This document shows positions 17,194 to 24,584 of a stretch of DNA of 64,000 bases, piece by piece. Source of the DNA: Chloroflexota bacterium (GTDB taxonomy: Bacteria > Chloroflexota > Anaerolineae > Anaerolineales > Villigracilaceae). Position numbers and translations under genes: made by a program. The stretch covers positions 310,001 through 374,000 of the forward strand of contig JAIOOU010000007.1 of the NCBI GenBank assembly GCA_021414245.1. Reading direction: 5' to 3'. Each line of letters starts with the position of its first letter. Position 1 is the first letter of the stretch. The notes beneath the pieces were generated by a model that saw only the letters and a list, made by a program, of their open reading frames with translations, was not told the DNA's origin and searched no databases.

Positions 17194-18346
17194 GCTGCTC
17201 CTTTAAAGGCTGGGTCGTCTCGCGATGTTGTTTGACCAAGAGGGTAACCACGGCGATCATTATGAATATGGCTGACATTGGAAAGAGAATGGGATACCAA
17301 ACCGGCTGAACCGAGCCCAGGAAGACGTAATACATGATCCCGGATCCAGCCTGAAACAACAGGGGAACGAACCAGTACGTGGGATAGTAAAAGGCGAACA
17401 CAAGAGACAATGCGTCCGCCGGATAAAAATAACGGTCGTGCATTTTGGGGAGCACAAACGGGATGAGCGCGAAACCGGTCAATATGGACAAGAGCATGAC
17501 CTTTTGATTGAGTTCATACTTCCTGCGGATGTAGATCACGGTCCACGATATGATCGAGATGGCGGCAATCACAGAGCCGATATTAATGGCGGTATTCCAA
17601 TCCATGTAATAGGGCGGATAGATCACCAGGGAGTAAAAATTTGGCGCATTCATGGAGGGGGCGCCGAAGGCCTTTGCCTGTGCCAGATAGATCAGGAGCG
17701 CATCCATGAAGGGCATGCCTGCCAGTACGGCAGGAGTGATCATGATCAGATAGATCAGCGGCGGGATCAGAAAATAAAGCCACGGAATGCGCTTTTTAAA
17801 GGCCAGGATTCCCAGAAACGGGATCAGGAAGACACTCTGGGCCTTGATCGAAACCGCAATGCCGAACATGAGCATCGCGTAAAAAGGACGGCCGGTCAGC
17901 AGAAAAAATATGCAGAGCAGGAGAAAACTGGTGTACGGAGAGTCCACCTGGCCCCAATAAGTGCTGTTGACGAGGATCGTTGGCAGGAGCAAAAAAACCG
18001 CCGCGGCCAGATACGGCACATCGCCCTGCGAATATTTAAGCCGGATCAGTTTGTAAACCCCGAACGCACTCAGAAGGTCAAAAACTGTTGGAATAAGCTT
18101 AATGGCCATTAAAGGCGGGATGACGTTCCTGGTCAGTGTTGCCAGCCAGAGCAGGTAAAGATAAGGCGGTGTGTAGACCGAGTAATTATCGGCCATTTTT
18201 GATAGCCCTTGTGTTTCTATCTGGCTATACCATTGCAGATAAACATCTGTATCTGCATTTTCGTGCCGCAAACTGGCTGTTCTAATGAAAACCATGGCGG
18301 CGATAATCAGGAAAATGGAAATTCGTAGGGATTTATTGGTGTTCAT
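17183..18346 (-). CDS. GT-C fold membrane glycosyltransferase
   Basis: A 387-residue polytopic protein. It has an early acidic motif (HENADTDVYLQWYSQI), NYSVYTPPYLYLLWL, STYWGQVDSPYTSF and a late LPKMHDRYFYPADALSL block. The late H-x-R-Y-x-Y/F-P motif is typical of polyprenyl-phosphate-sugar dependent mannosyl/glycosyltransferases of the GT39/GT57/GT83-like membrane group. The substrate is not predictable. It overlaps the downstream lipoprotein gene by 11 bases. Together with the GT87-type gene at 8623 it points to extracytoplasmic glycan or glycoprotein synthesis in this region. Confidence 0.7.
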   Translation of the reverse strand: MNTNKSLRISIFLIIAAMVFIRTASLRHENADTDVYLQWYSQIETQGLSKMADNYSVYTPPYLYLLWLATLTRNVIPPLMAIKLIPTVFDLLSAFGVYKLIRLKYSQGDVPYLAAAVFLLLPTILVNSTYWGQVDSPYTSFLLLCIFFLLTGRPFYAMLMFGIAVSIKAQSVFLIPFLGILAFKKRIPWLYFLIPPLIYLIMITPAVLAGMPFMDALLIYLAQAKAFGAPSMNAPNFYSLVIYPPYYMDWNTAINIGSVIAAISIISWTVIYIRRKYELNQKVMLLSILTGFALIPFVLPKMHDRYFYPADALSLVFAFYYPTYWFVPLLFQAGSGIMYYVFLGSVQPVWYPILFPMSAIFIMIAVVTLLVKQHRETTQPLKEQHEP

Positions 18347-18387
18347 GTCAACTCATGGATATAAAAGGATGGGGTTGATTCGATGGG

Positions 18388-20463
18388 TTAGTGGATGAGT
18401 TTTTGGAAAGCCTTTAACAACGTCCCGCGTTCTTCGTAGCCGGTCTCACTCAGGTCGGCCAGTCCCAGGAATAGTTTTTCGCGGCAGCGGCTTAACAACC
18501 CTCCAGCCAGGCGTGCCAGCGATTCGGTTTCCGCATTCACTTCATCCGAATCCACCCACAGCCGGCCGGATTCCCAATGACGGGAAAGCACATACGGGTG
18601 GGTCAGGGGCTGCGAGAGGCGCTGTACCCAGCCGTTCGAGCCGGGATCGAGCCAGAACTGCACCGCCACGGGATGGTTCATCATCAGGAAAGTGTGGGCC
18701 GGGGCGACCAGCACCGTTTCCTTGTTTTCCGTGCGCCACGATTCCAGATATTGGGCGGCGATCACCCCGTCCTCGAGCATGGCGATGTATTCCCGGCCGA
18801 GATCGAAGGATGGATTGTCCATATCCACATAGGAGGGCTCCATGGCATACCGGAACTTCTTGATCGATTCGATCAGGCTGGAGGCGATACGAACCGCATC
18901 CAAATTGCGGTGGAAGCCGTATTCCGGCTGGGAGAGGACCTCGCCGAATAATTTTCGCAGGAAGAAATCAAACGGCTGCGGGGTCGTTTCGCGGTAGGCA
19001 CCCAGCCAGGCGCGCAGGTTTGTATATTTTTCACCGAGAACATAGGTGATTCGTTCCTGCATCCCGGGTTTGATCTCGTCAAAACCCGAAAGGCGCATGT
19101 CCCGTTGGCGATAAACGATCTCCGTCAATAATTGGGCGCGGATCAGATCTGTATCCAGCGCGAACATGAAGGCATGCGTCACATCAAACTTTGCAGGCTG
19201 TACATTCCAGTGCGGATGTGCGAGGGCGGCAAGGGTCAGCAGGGTCCGGCTGGCGGGTTCGTCACGCAAGGAGCGCGATGGGCGGTGCGAACGCCAGGGA
19301 ATGCCGGCTTGCTCCAAACGGTTAATGATGGAGAAGCGCAGAGCGTCCGATAGATAGGGGGCCAGCACCACGATCTCGGAGGGGGGGATGCCTTTCTCTT
19401 CGACCAATATCCTGATCCGGGCCACAACTTCATCCAGCAGTTCGGGATAATAATGTCCCAGGATAAATTCCATTGAATCATTCGGAGCGGGGTTTTGTGG
19501 TTCCCGATGCGTAATTGCCGACACAAGAGTCTCGGAAAGCCGACTGATCCCTTCGGACGAGACGAAGCTTTCCACGAAATCCAATTTTTGATCGCAGGAC
19601 CCGCTCAGGGCGTAACCGGTCACTGCATCGCCTCCGAGAAAGTAGCGATAACCCGCATCATTGTCGTGGATCAGCAAAGCCGAGTCGAAATCCGCCAGCC
19701 ATTCGCCGATCATGTCATGCGCCCGCGGGGTGTCCTCTTCGACATTGTCATAGATGAGGTGGTGGTAGGTGTGCTTAAGGTGATCCTGCACCTGGCTTTG
19801 CGGCCAAAGAATGTTCGAGAAAATTTCAAGCTGCAGCGAAAAGTCGAGCAGATTGTGTTCCAGGCAGTACTCTCGAAAGAGGGAGGCGCATTCCTGGGCA
19901 TCCTGATAGATGCGGCGCTGGACCGGGTCACCGAACCAGGCAGCATCCATGCGCGAGCCGATCTGGGTGTGCGGAAAACCGACTACGGCGGCTTTGTTCA
20001 AGTTATCGAGGATCTGGGAATACAAACGATTGCGGTCGATGGTCAGGGATTGAAAATATCCCAATTCCAATTTCGGCCGGACCAGATAAGCCATGTAATA
20101 TTGTGCGGTTTCAAGAGTGAGAAAGACCGGAGGCTGTTCGGGATTTTTGAAGCCTGCCTGTTCAGCAGCCATCGGCCAGAACAGATCCACCATGCGGCGC
20201 GCAAGACCTCCTATGGTGGCCGAAGTCACCTCGCCGCCCGCGCGCCTTTGCGGACCATTGAGCAGTTCAAGGTACGGCTCCTGCATGGTGCGCTGCGGGG
20301 TGAGCATAAGGATCGAGTCTGCTGGAATGCCCTGCTCAAGCATGTAACGCAGGCGTTCAATGCCCACGGTCGTTTTCCCCGTTCCGGCGGGGCCGGAGAC
20401 GAAGAGACGACGGTCAAGGGAAGATTCGATTACCTGGCGCTGGATCAGGCTGAGGCTGGTCAT
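18388..20463 (-). CDS. Divergent superfamily I helicase-like ATPase
   Basis: A 691-residue protein with a clear N-terminal Walker A, SGPAGTGKTT (K30), followed by LMLTPQRTMQEPYLELL, as in UvrD/AddB-like proteins. The expected DExQ motif II reads YDNVEEDTP, so the second acidic residue is displaced. The motif III-like segment is FLGGDAVTGYALSGSCD. The usual motif VI (V-x-x-T-R-A-K) is not evident; the C-terminus has RCREKLFLGLADLSETGYEERG instead. It may be an ATPase with a reduced or altered motor, comparable with AddB-type subunits. It is followed 20 bases upstream by the dienelactone hydrolase gene. Confidence 0.6.
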   Translation of the reverse strand: MTSLSLIQRQVIESSLDRRLFVSGPAGTGKTTVGIERLRYMLEQGIPADSILMLTPQRTMQEPYLELLNGPQRRAGGEVTSATIGGLARRMVDLFWPMAAEQAGFKNPEQPPVFLTLETAQYYMAYLVRPKLELGYFQSLTIDRNRLYSQILDNLNKAAVVGFPHTQIGSRMDAAWFGDPVQRRIYQDAQECASLFREYCLEHNLLDFSLQLEIFSNILWPQSQVQDHLKHTYHHLIYDNVEEDTPRAHDMIGEWLADFDSALLIHDNDAGYRYFLGGDAVTGYALSGSCDQKLDFVESFVSSEGISRLSETLVSAITHREPQNPAPNDSMEFILGHYYPELLDEVVARIRILVEEKGIPPSEIVVLAPYLSDALRFSIINRLEQAGIPWRSHRPSRSLRDEPASRTLLTLAALAHPHWNVQPAKFDVTHAFMFALDTDLIRAQLLTEIVYRQRDMRLSGFDEIKPGMQERITYVLGEKYTNLRAWLGAYRETTPQPFDFFLRKLFGEVLSQPEYGFHRNLDAVRIASSLIESIKKFRYAMEPSYVDMDNPSFDLGREYIAMLEDGVIAAQYLESWRTENKETVLVAPAHTFLMMNHPVAVQFWLDPGSNGWVQRLSQPLTHPYVLSRHWESGRLWVDSDEVNAETESLARLAGGLLSRCREKLFLGLADLSETGYEERGTLLKAFQKLIH

Positions 20464-20482
20464 GATTCGAGGAGTTTGTCGA

Positions 20483-21154
20483 TCAATTCAAATGTTTCTT
20501 GAAAAACACTTTGGCCCGCTTCCAGGCGTCATTTGCGGCTTCGGGAACGTAAACACCTGGATCGCTATCGCGGAAGAAGGCATGACCGGAATTGGGGTAG
20601 GTGATGACTTCATGCTCCACGCCGATTTCACCCAGCAAATTTTCGAATTCGGCGATCGTACCGGCCGGGATGGAGACATCTGCGTCGCCGAAAAACCCCA
20701 GCACGGGTGCCTTGAGACTGGTGCGCAATTGATCGAAAACCGTTTGCATGCCGCCACCGTAAAAGGTACAGACCGCGTCCACGGGGCGCTGCGTGCTGAG
20801 CGCAAGGGACATACGGCCGCCGAAACAAAATCCCACACTGCCTATTTTTCCATTGCAATCCGGGTGGGCCTTGAGAGCATCAAATATCGATGCGAGGTCT
20901 TTACCTGCGGTTGGTCCGTATTTTTGAACGAGTTTCGCCGCGGTATCGCCGTCGCCGAGCTTTGCTAGCTCACCATGGTAAAGATCGGGCGCGAAAGCCA
21001 GATAGCCCTCCTTTGCGAAACGATCTGCGATCGAGCGCGTCTGCCCGTCCAGCCCCCACCATTCCTGGATCACGATCACTGCCGGCCATGGTCCGCTGCC
21101 CTGCGGTCTTGCAAGATGCCCTTTTACGGAGCCGAGTTGAATGAGTTCGCTCAT
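20483..21154 (-). CDS. Dienelactone hydrolase family protein
   Basis: A 223-residue alpha/beta hydrolase. The nucleophile elbow GFCFGGRM carries Cys (C110) rather than Ser, the hallmark of dienelactone hydrolases. GFFGDADVSIP supplies the Asp and NSGHAFF the His. QEWWGLDGQTRSIADRFA near the N-terminus is also typical. Members open dienelactones or act on related lactones; the substrate here is unknown. The ATG at 21154 with AAGGAG eight bases upstream is preferred over the adjacent TTG at 21157. Confidence 0.85.
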   Translation of the reverse strand: MSELIQLGSVKGHLARPQGSGPWPAVIVIQEWWGLDGQTRSIADRFAKEGYLAFAPDLYHGELAKLGDGDTAAKLVQKYGPTAGKDLASIFDALKAHPDCNGKIGSVGFCFGGRMSLALSTQRPVDAVCTFYGGGMQTVFDQLRTSLKAPVLGFFGDADVSIPAGTIAEFENLLGEIGVEHEVITYPNSGHAFFRDSDPGVYVPEAANDAWKRAKVFFKKHLN

Positions 21155-21219
21155 CAAATATTCTCCTTGTCAGCCTTGATGGTTCAGGATATACGAGTTG
21201 AAGGGGTTTGTCAATAAGG

Positions 21220-21278
21220 TTGTTGTTGGAATTAAAGTGTTGTATAGTTGGTTAGGTTCGCCCGGTCTGCCGGGCGAA
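21220..21278 (+). promoter_or_regulatory. Promoter and 5' mRNA hairpin of the 21311 gene
   Basis: TTGTTG (21220-21225), 17-base spacer and TATAGT (21243-21248) form a plausible promoter. The predicted start near 21255 places a perfect 9-bp hairpin, TTCGCCCGG / CCGGGCGAA (21257-21278, tetraloop TCTG), at the extreme 5' end of the transcript. Such hairpins can protect an mRNA from decay. No T-run follows, so it is not a terminator. Confidence 0.5.
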
Positions 21279-21310
21279 AAATCAAAAATATTTTCAGGAG
21301 GTTTTTCATC

Positions 21311-21763
21311 ATGCCCACACCCCTCAAGGCAGTTGCCACAGCCAAACCGGTTTCCTTTGTGAAGTTTTCGGATAAGTTGACGGGTTCGATTAACGACATC
21401 ACCCGCATCATCGAGCAGCACAAGGAAATGATCGATTCGATCCAGGAGATCGCGCTTGAGCTGACCAGTTCGATCGGTTCGCTGCACACCCTTACAGTCA
21501 AGTATGCCCGTATTGCAAACCAGATCCTGGACGGTCTGCTTCCGATCTTGAAGAACCTCCCGATCATTCCGAAGAATATCATGCAGATGCTTGTCAACCT
21601 GGAGAGCATGACCCAAAAGATCATCGATAATGAGGCCGGCACAGCCAAGACCATCACGGATGTGCGCTCCGGCCTGCAGACCGGCGATGTGAACAAGATC
21701 CGCGGCCACGCTGGCCAGCTCCAGGCGGTCACGAAGACCCTGACCGGCATGTTGCCCAAATAA
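21311..21763 (+). CDS. Small helical protein of unknown function
   Basis: A 150-residue protein predicted to be almost entirely alpha-helical, with heptad-like hydrophobic spacing in KLTGSINDITRIIEQHKEM and QEIALELTSSIGSLHTL, a Pro break at LPIIPKN, and a second helical half. No signal peptide or catalytic motif is visible. The start at 21311 has AGGAGG upstream. A strong promoter, a 5' hairpin and a strong terminator suggest a well-expressed single-gene unit. It could be a scaffold or surface-coating protein; the function is unknown. Confidence 0.65.
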   Translation: MPTPLKAVATAKPVSFVKFSDKLTGSINDITRIIEQHKEMIDSIQEIALELTSSIGSLHTLTVKYARIANQILDGLLPILKNLPIIPKNIMQMLVNLESMTQKIIDNEAGTAKTITDVRSGLQTGDVNKIRGHAGQLQAVTKTLTGMLPK

Positions 21764-21769
21764 CCCTCA

Positions 21770-21806
21770 CAGGCTCCCCCGGTTTCCCAGCGGGGGAGCC
21801 TGTTTT
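21770..21806 (+). terminator. Intrinsic terminator
   Basis: Stem CAGGCTCCCCC / GGGGGAGCCTG followed by TTTT, closing the gene ending at 21763. Confidence 0.9.
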
Positions 21807-21820
21807 GCGCCTCAGAATCG

Positions 21821-21850
21821 TTGACAGGTGCGCCCTGCCGCATGTATAAT
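21821..21850 (+). promoter_or_regulatory. Promoter of the rplU-rpmA-rpmE operon
   Basis: TTGACA (21821-21826) and TATAAT (21845-21850) with an 18-base spacer, both perfect consensus boxes. The 95-base leader that follows is GC-rich and could fold, but I cannot assign it to a known ribosomal leader class. Confidence 0.85.
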
Positions 21851-21945
21851 ACCGTCCGCTAAATAACCCAGCTTCCCCACGGCTCGGCGTAGAGTGTAAG
21901 TTCTCCGCAGGGTCCGCGGCGAAGTGATGACTGGAGAAAAAAATA

Positions 21946-22479
21946 ATGAGAATTGCAATCGTTGAAAGCGGCGGCAAGCAGTATCGCGCCGTTGAAGGGT
22001 CCACCATCGATGTGGATCGTCTGGCCTTTGAAGTAGGCAAGAAATTTGATTTTGAACGCGTTTTGTTGATGGCAGACGGCGACACCATCATGGTCGGTAC
22101 TCCCACTGTGGGCGAGATCAAGGTTTCCGCCACCGTGGTGGAGCATGTAAAAGGCCCCAAGGTTACCTCTTTCAAATATCGCCCCAAGAAGCGCATCCGG
22201 GTCAAGGGTGGGCATCGCCATTTTTATACGAGACTGATGATTGAATTCATCGGCAAGGCGGGCGAGGAACGCAAGATCGCCAAGAAGGAAGCTCCAGTCA
22301 AGGTTGAAAAGGCTGAAGCAAAGGAAGAGCCCAAGGTCGCGAAGCAGGCCAAGGCTCCCGCAAAAGACGCGGAGAAGAAACCTGCCAGGAAGGCTGAAAA
22401 GGCCCCTGCAACAAAGAAATCAACAAGCACCAAATCAACTTCCAAGTCTTCAACCACCAAGAAGACGGATAAGAAGTAG
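21946..22479 (+). CDS. rplU: Ribosomal protein L21 with a Lys/Ala-rich C-terminal tail
   Basis: Residues 1 to about 103 are a complete L21: [38 protein letters not shown], and the C-terminal [23 protein letters not shown] block that contacts 23S rRNA. Ordinary L21 stops near residue 103. Here about 65 further residues follow, made of Lys, Ala, Glu, Pro, Ser and Thr ([18 protein letters not shown] and similar). The tail is probably disordered and basic, and may bind RNA. It is first in the L21-L27-L31 operon. Confidence 0.97.
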   Translation: MRIAIVESGGKQYRAVEGSTIDVDRLAFEVGKKFDFERVLLMADGDTIMVGTPTVGEIKVSATVVEHVKGPKVTSFKYRPKKRIRVKGGHRHFYTRLMIEFIGKAGEERKIAKKEAPVKVEKAEAKEEPKVAKQAKAPAKDAEKKPARKAEKAPATKKSTSTKSTSKSSTTKKTDKK

Positions 22480-22493
22480 GACTAGAGGTAGAA

Positions 22494-22754
22494 ATGGCAC
22501 ATAAAACAGGTGGCGGATCAACCCGCAACGGCCGTGACAGCAATTCCCAACGCCTGGGTGTAAAGCGTTACGCCGGTCAATTTGTTCTTTCTGGAAATAT
22601 TCTCGTCCGCCAGCGTGGCACCAAGATCAAGCCCGGTCTTAACGTGCTGGTTGGCAAGGACGATACCCTGTTCGCGATCGCGGATGGGGTTGTGATGTTC
22701 GATGTGGTCCATGGCCGCAAACGTGTGAATATCATCCCGGCTGAGGTGGAATAG
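22494..22754 (+). CDS. rpmA: Ribosomal protein L27
   Basis: An 86-residue L27 beginning [20 protein letters not shown], whose flexible N-terminus reaches the peptidyl-transferase centre. There is no Firmicutes-type cleavable N-terminal extension. [18 protein letters not shown] and [11 protein letters not shown] are also typical. It starts 14 bases after rplU with AGAGGT upstream. Confidence 0.97.
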   Translation: MAHKTGGGSTRNGRDSNSQRLGVKRYAGQFVLSGNILVRQRGTKIKPGLNVLVGKDDTLFAIADGVVMFDVVHGRKRVNIIPAEVE

Positions 22755-22755
22755 C

Positions 22756-23289
22756 ATGAAAGCTGAAATCCATCCCACCGTATACGACGCACAGGTGACC
22801 TGCGCCTCCTGCGGTAAGACCTGGGTAACCACGTCCACCAAAAAGGAATTGCGCATCGACGTGTGCTCGAACTGCCATCCCTTCTTTACCGGCGAATCGG
22901 CCCGTTTGATCGACATTGAAGGCCAGGTGGACCGCTTCTACAAGAAGCTTTCCGCCCGCCAGACCTATGTCGAAGAGCAGAAAGCCAAGGAAGAATCCCT
23001 GAGTTCCCCAGATCGCTCCATCGACGATCTCGATCTTGCCCCCCGTGCTGCAGATGCGCTCAAGAAGGTTGGCATCCTGACCATCGGACAGGTGCTTGCC
23101 AAGCTTGGCGAAGGCAATGCCGCCGTGCTTGAAATTGCCGGCTTTGGCCAATCGTCCCTTACCGCCACCAAGAAAAAGCTGCGCGCCATGGGTTTTGAAG
23201 TTCCGGAAATTCCGGATGCTCCAAAGGCTCCCAAGGCACCCAAAGCGGCCAAGGAACCCGAAGCGGAAGCGGCTGAATCAGGCGAATAG
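22756..23289 (+). CDS. rpmE: Ribosomal protein L31 fused to an RNA polymerase alpha-CTD-like domain
   Basis: Residues 1 to about 75 are zinc-binding L31: [20 protein letters not shown], with cysteines C16, C19, C37 and C40 and HPFFTG. Residues about 88-147 ([20 protein letters not shown] through [10 protein letters not shown]) match the helix-hairpin-helix fold of the RNA polymerase alpha C-terminal domain. The Arg equivalent to E. coli R265 (R97) and the G/S of the GKKS loop (G131, S134) are kept. The equivalents of N268, C269 and K298 are changed to D, A and S. A Pro/Ala/Lys tail follows. Normal L31 is about 70 residues, so this is more than double. It starts one base after rpmA. Confidence 0.9.
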   Translation: MKAEIHPTVYDAQVTCASCGKTWVTTSTKKELRIDVCSNCHPFFTGESARLIDIEGQVDRFYKKLSARQTYVEEQKAKEESLSSPDRSIDDLDLAPRAADALKKVGILTIGQVLAKLGEGNAAVLEIAGFGQSSLTATKKKLRAMGFEVPEIPDAPKAPKAPKAAKEPEAEAAESGE

Positions 23290-23339
23290 AATTTTCCCCC
23301 GAAGTTCTTTGTCAGGGAAAGAGTTCTCAGGTAAACTAG

Positions 23340-23373
23340 ACAGGCAGATGCATCAAAGCATCTGCCTGTTTTC
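23340..23373 (+). terminator. Intrinsic terminator after rpmE
   Basis: Stem ACAGGCAGATGC / GCATCTGCCTGT followed by TTTTC. It separates the ribosomal operon from tdk. Confidence 0.9.
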
Positions 23374-23421
23374 ATAATCCCAATACGCCCTTTCCACTTG
23401 CGGGAGAGGGGGAGTTTCCGA

Positions 23422-23991
23422 ATGAAGCATACACACGGTTCCATTGAAGTTGTTTGCGGTTCCATGTTCAGCGGGAAGACCGATGAATTGATCCGCAGGC
23501 TGGTGCGCGCCACCATTGCCAGGCAGAAAGTGCAGGTCTTTAAACCTTCCATCGATGTTCGGTATGAAGTGGAAAAAGTGGCTTCCCATGCGGGCTCCAC
23601 TTTCGATGCCATCCCTGTCGAAAAGGCCGCAGAGATCCGCCAAAAACTCGACCCGGACACGACCGTGGTGGGGATTGACGAGGCCCAATTCTTTGATGCG
23701 GAAATCGTAACCGTTGCTCAGGAATTGGCGACCCGCGGTGTGCGCGTGATTGTGGCCGGGTTGGATACCGATTTTCGTGGCGAGCCATTTGGATCCATGC
23801 CCGTGCTGATGTCCGAGGCCGAGGATGTGGCGAAACTGCATGCGATCTGCATGGTCTGTGGAGACAATGCTTCGAGAACTCAAAGACTGGTCAACGGCAG
23901 GCCTGCCCGTTACAATGATCCCGTCGTCATTGTCGGCGCAGACGAATTGTATGAAGCACGCTGCAGGCTGCATCACGAAGTCCCGCGCTAG
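23422..23991 (+). CDS. tdk: Thymidine kinase (class II)
   Basis: Phosphorylates thymidine in the salvage pathway. The 189-residue product has the P-loop [14 protein letters not shown], the DEAQFFD motif, the lasso region [12 protein letters not shown], and zinc-binding cysteines in [13 protein letters not shown] and EARCRLHH. Start ATG at 23422 follows GGGGGAG; an upstream TTG at 23398 is unlikely. A degenerate CTCTCCC-type repeat lies just upstream (23387-23416). hpt follows 11 bases later, forming a nucleotide salvage pair. Confidence 0.95.
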   Translation: MKHTHGSIEVVCGSMFSGKTDELIRRLVRATIARQKVQVFKPSIDVRYEVEKVASHAGSTFDAIPVEKAAEIRQKLDPDTTVVGIDEAQFFDAEIVTVAQELATRGVRVIVAGLDTDFRGEPFGSMPVLMSEAEDVAKLHAICMVCGDNASRTQRLVNGRPARYNDPVVIVGADELYEARCRLHHEVPR

Positions 23992-24002
23992 CCTGGTGAA
24001 CC

Positions 24003-24560
24003 ATGCAAAACTATAAAGACGTGCTCGCTGAGGTGTTGATCGATGCGGAAACTTTGCAGGCCCGTATCCGGGAGCTGGGAGCAAGGATTAGTGTGGATTA
24101 TCCCGATGGGGACCTGCTTCTCATTTGTATTCTGCGTGGGGGGGTACCCTTTCTGGTCGATCTCAGCCGCTGTATCACGACTCCGCACATGATCGATTTC
24201 ATGGCCGTCTCCTCCTATGGAATAGGAAAACGTGAATCGAGCGGCTCCGCGCGGGTCGCCCTGGACCTGCAGACGGATATCCGCTCCAAGAATGTCCTGC
24301 TCGTGGAGGATATTGTCGACAGCGGGCACACGATCTCTTCCGTTCTGCAGATGCTCGAAACCCGCCAGCCGAAATCCCTGAAAGTATGCACATTATTGGA
24401 CAAACCCGAGCGTCGCGAAGCCGAGGTGCCAATTCATTATCTTGGCTTCTCGATCCCGAACAAGTTTGTTTTTGGATATGGTCTTGATCTGGACGAGTAT
24501 TATCGCAATCTGCCCTTTGTTGGCGTTGTCGATCTCGATAAATATAAACCTGCTGCTTAG
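24003..24560 (+). CDS. hpt: Hypoxanthine (guanine) phosphoribosyltransferase
   Basis: Makes IMP/GMP from hypoxanthine/guanine and PRPP. The 185-residue product has LLICILRGGVPFLVDLSR, the flexible-loop region SSYGIGKRESSG, the PRPP-binding motif LLVEDIVDSGHT and the C-terminal GYGLDLDEYYRNLPFVG. Length is normal. It is probably cotranscribed with tdk and followed by the nucleotidyltransferase gene. Confidence 0.95.
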   Translation: MQNYKDVLAEVLIDAETLQARIRELGARISVDYPDGDLLLICILRGGVPFLVDLSRCITTPHMIDFMAVSSYGIGKRESSGSARVALDLQTDIRSKNVLLVEDIVDSGHTISSVLQMLETRQPKSLKVCTLLDKPERREAEVPIHYLGFSIPNKFVFGYGLDLDEYYRNLPFVGVVDLDKYKPAA

Positions 24561-24584
24561 CTTATTCTTTTGTTCGGCGGTTCC

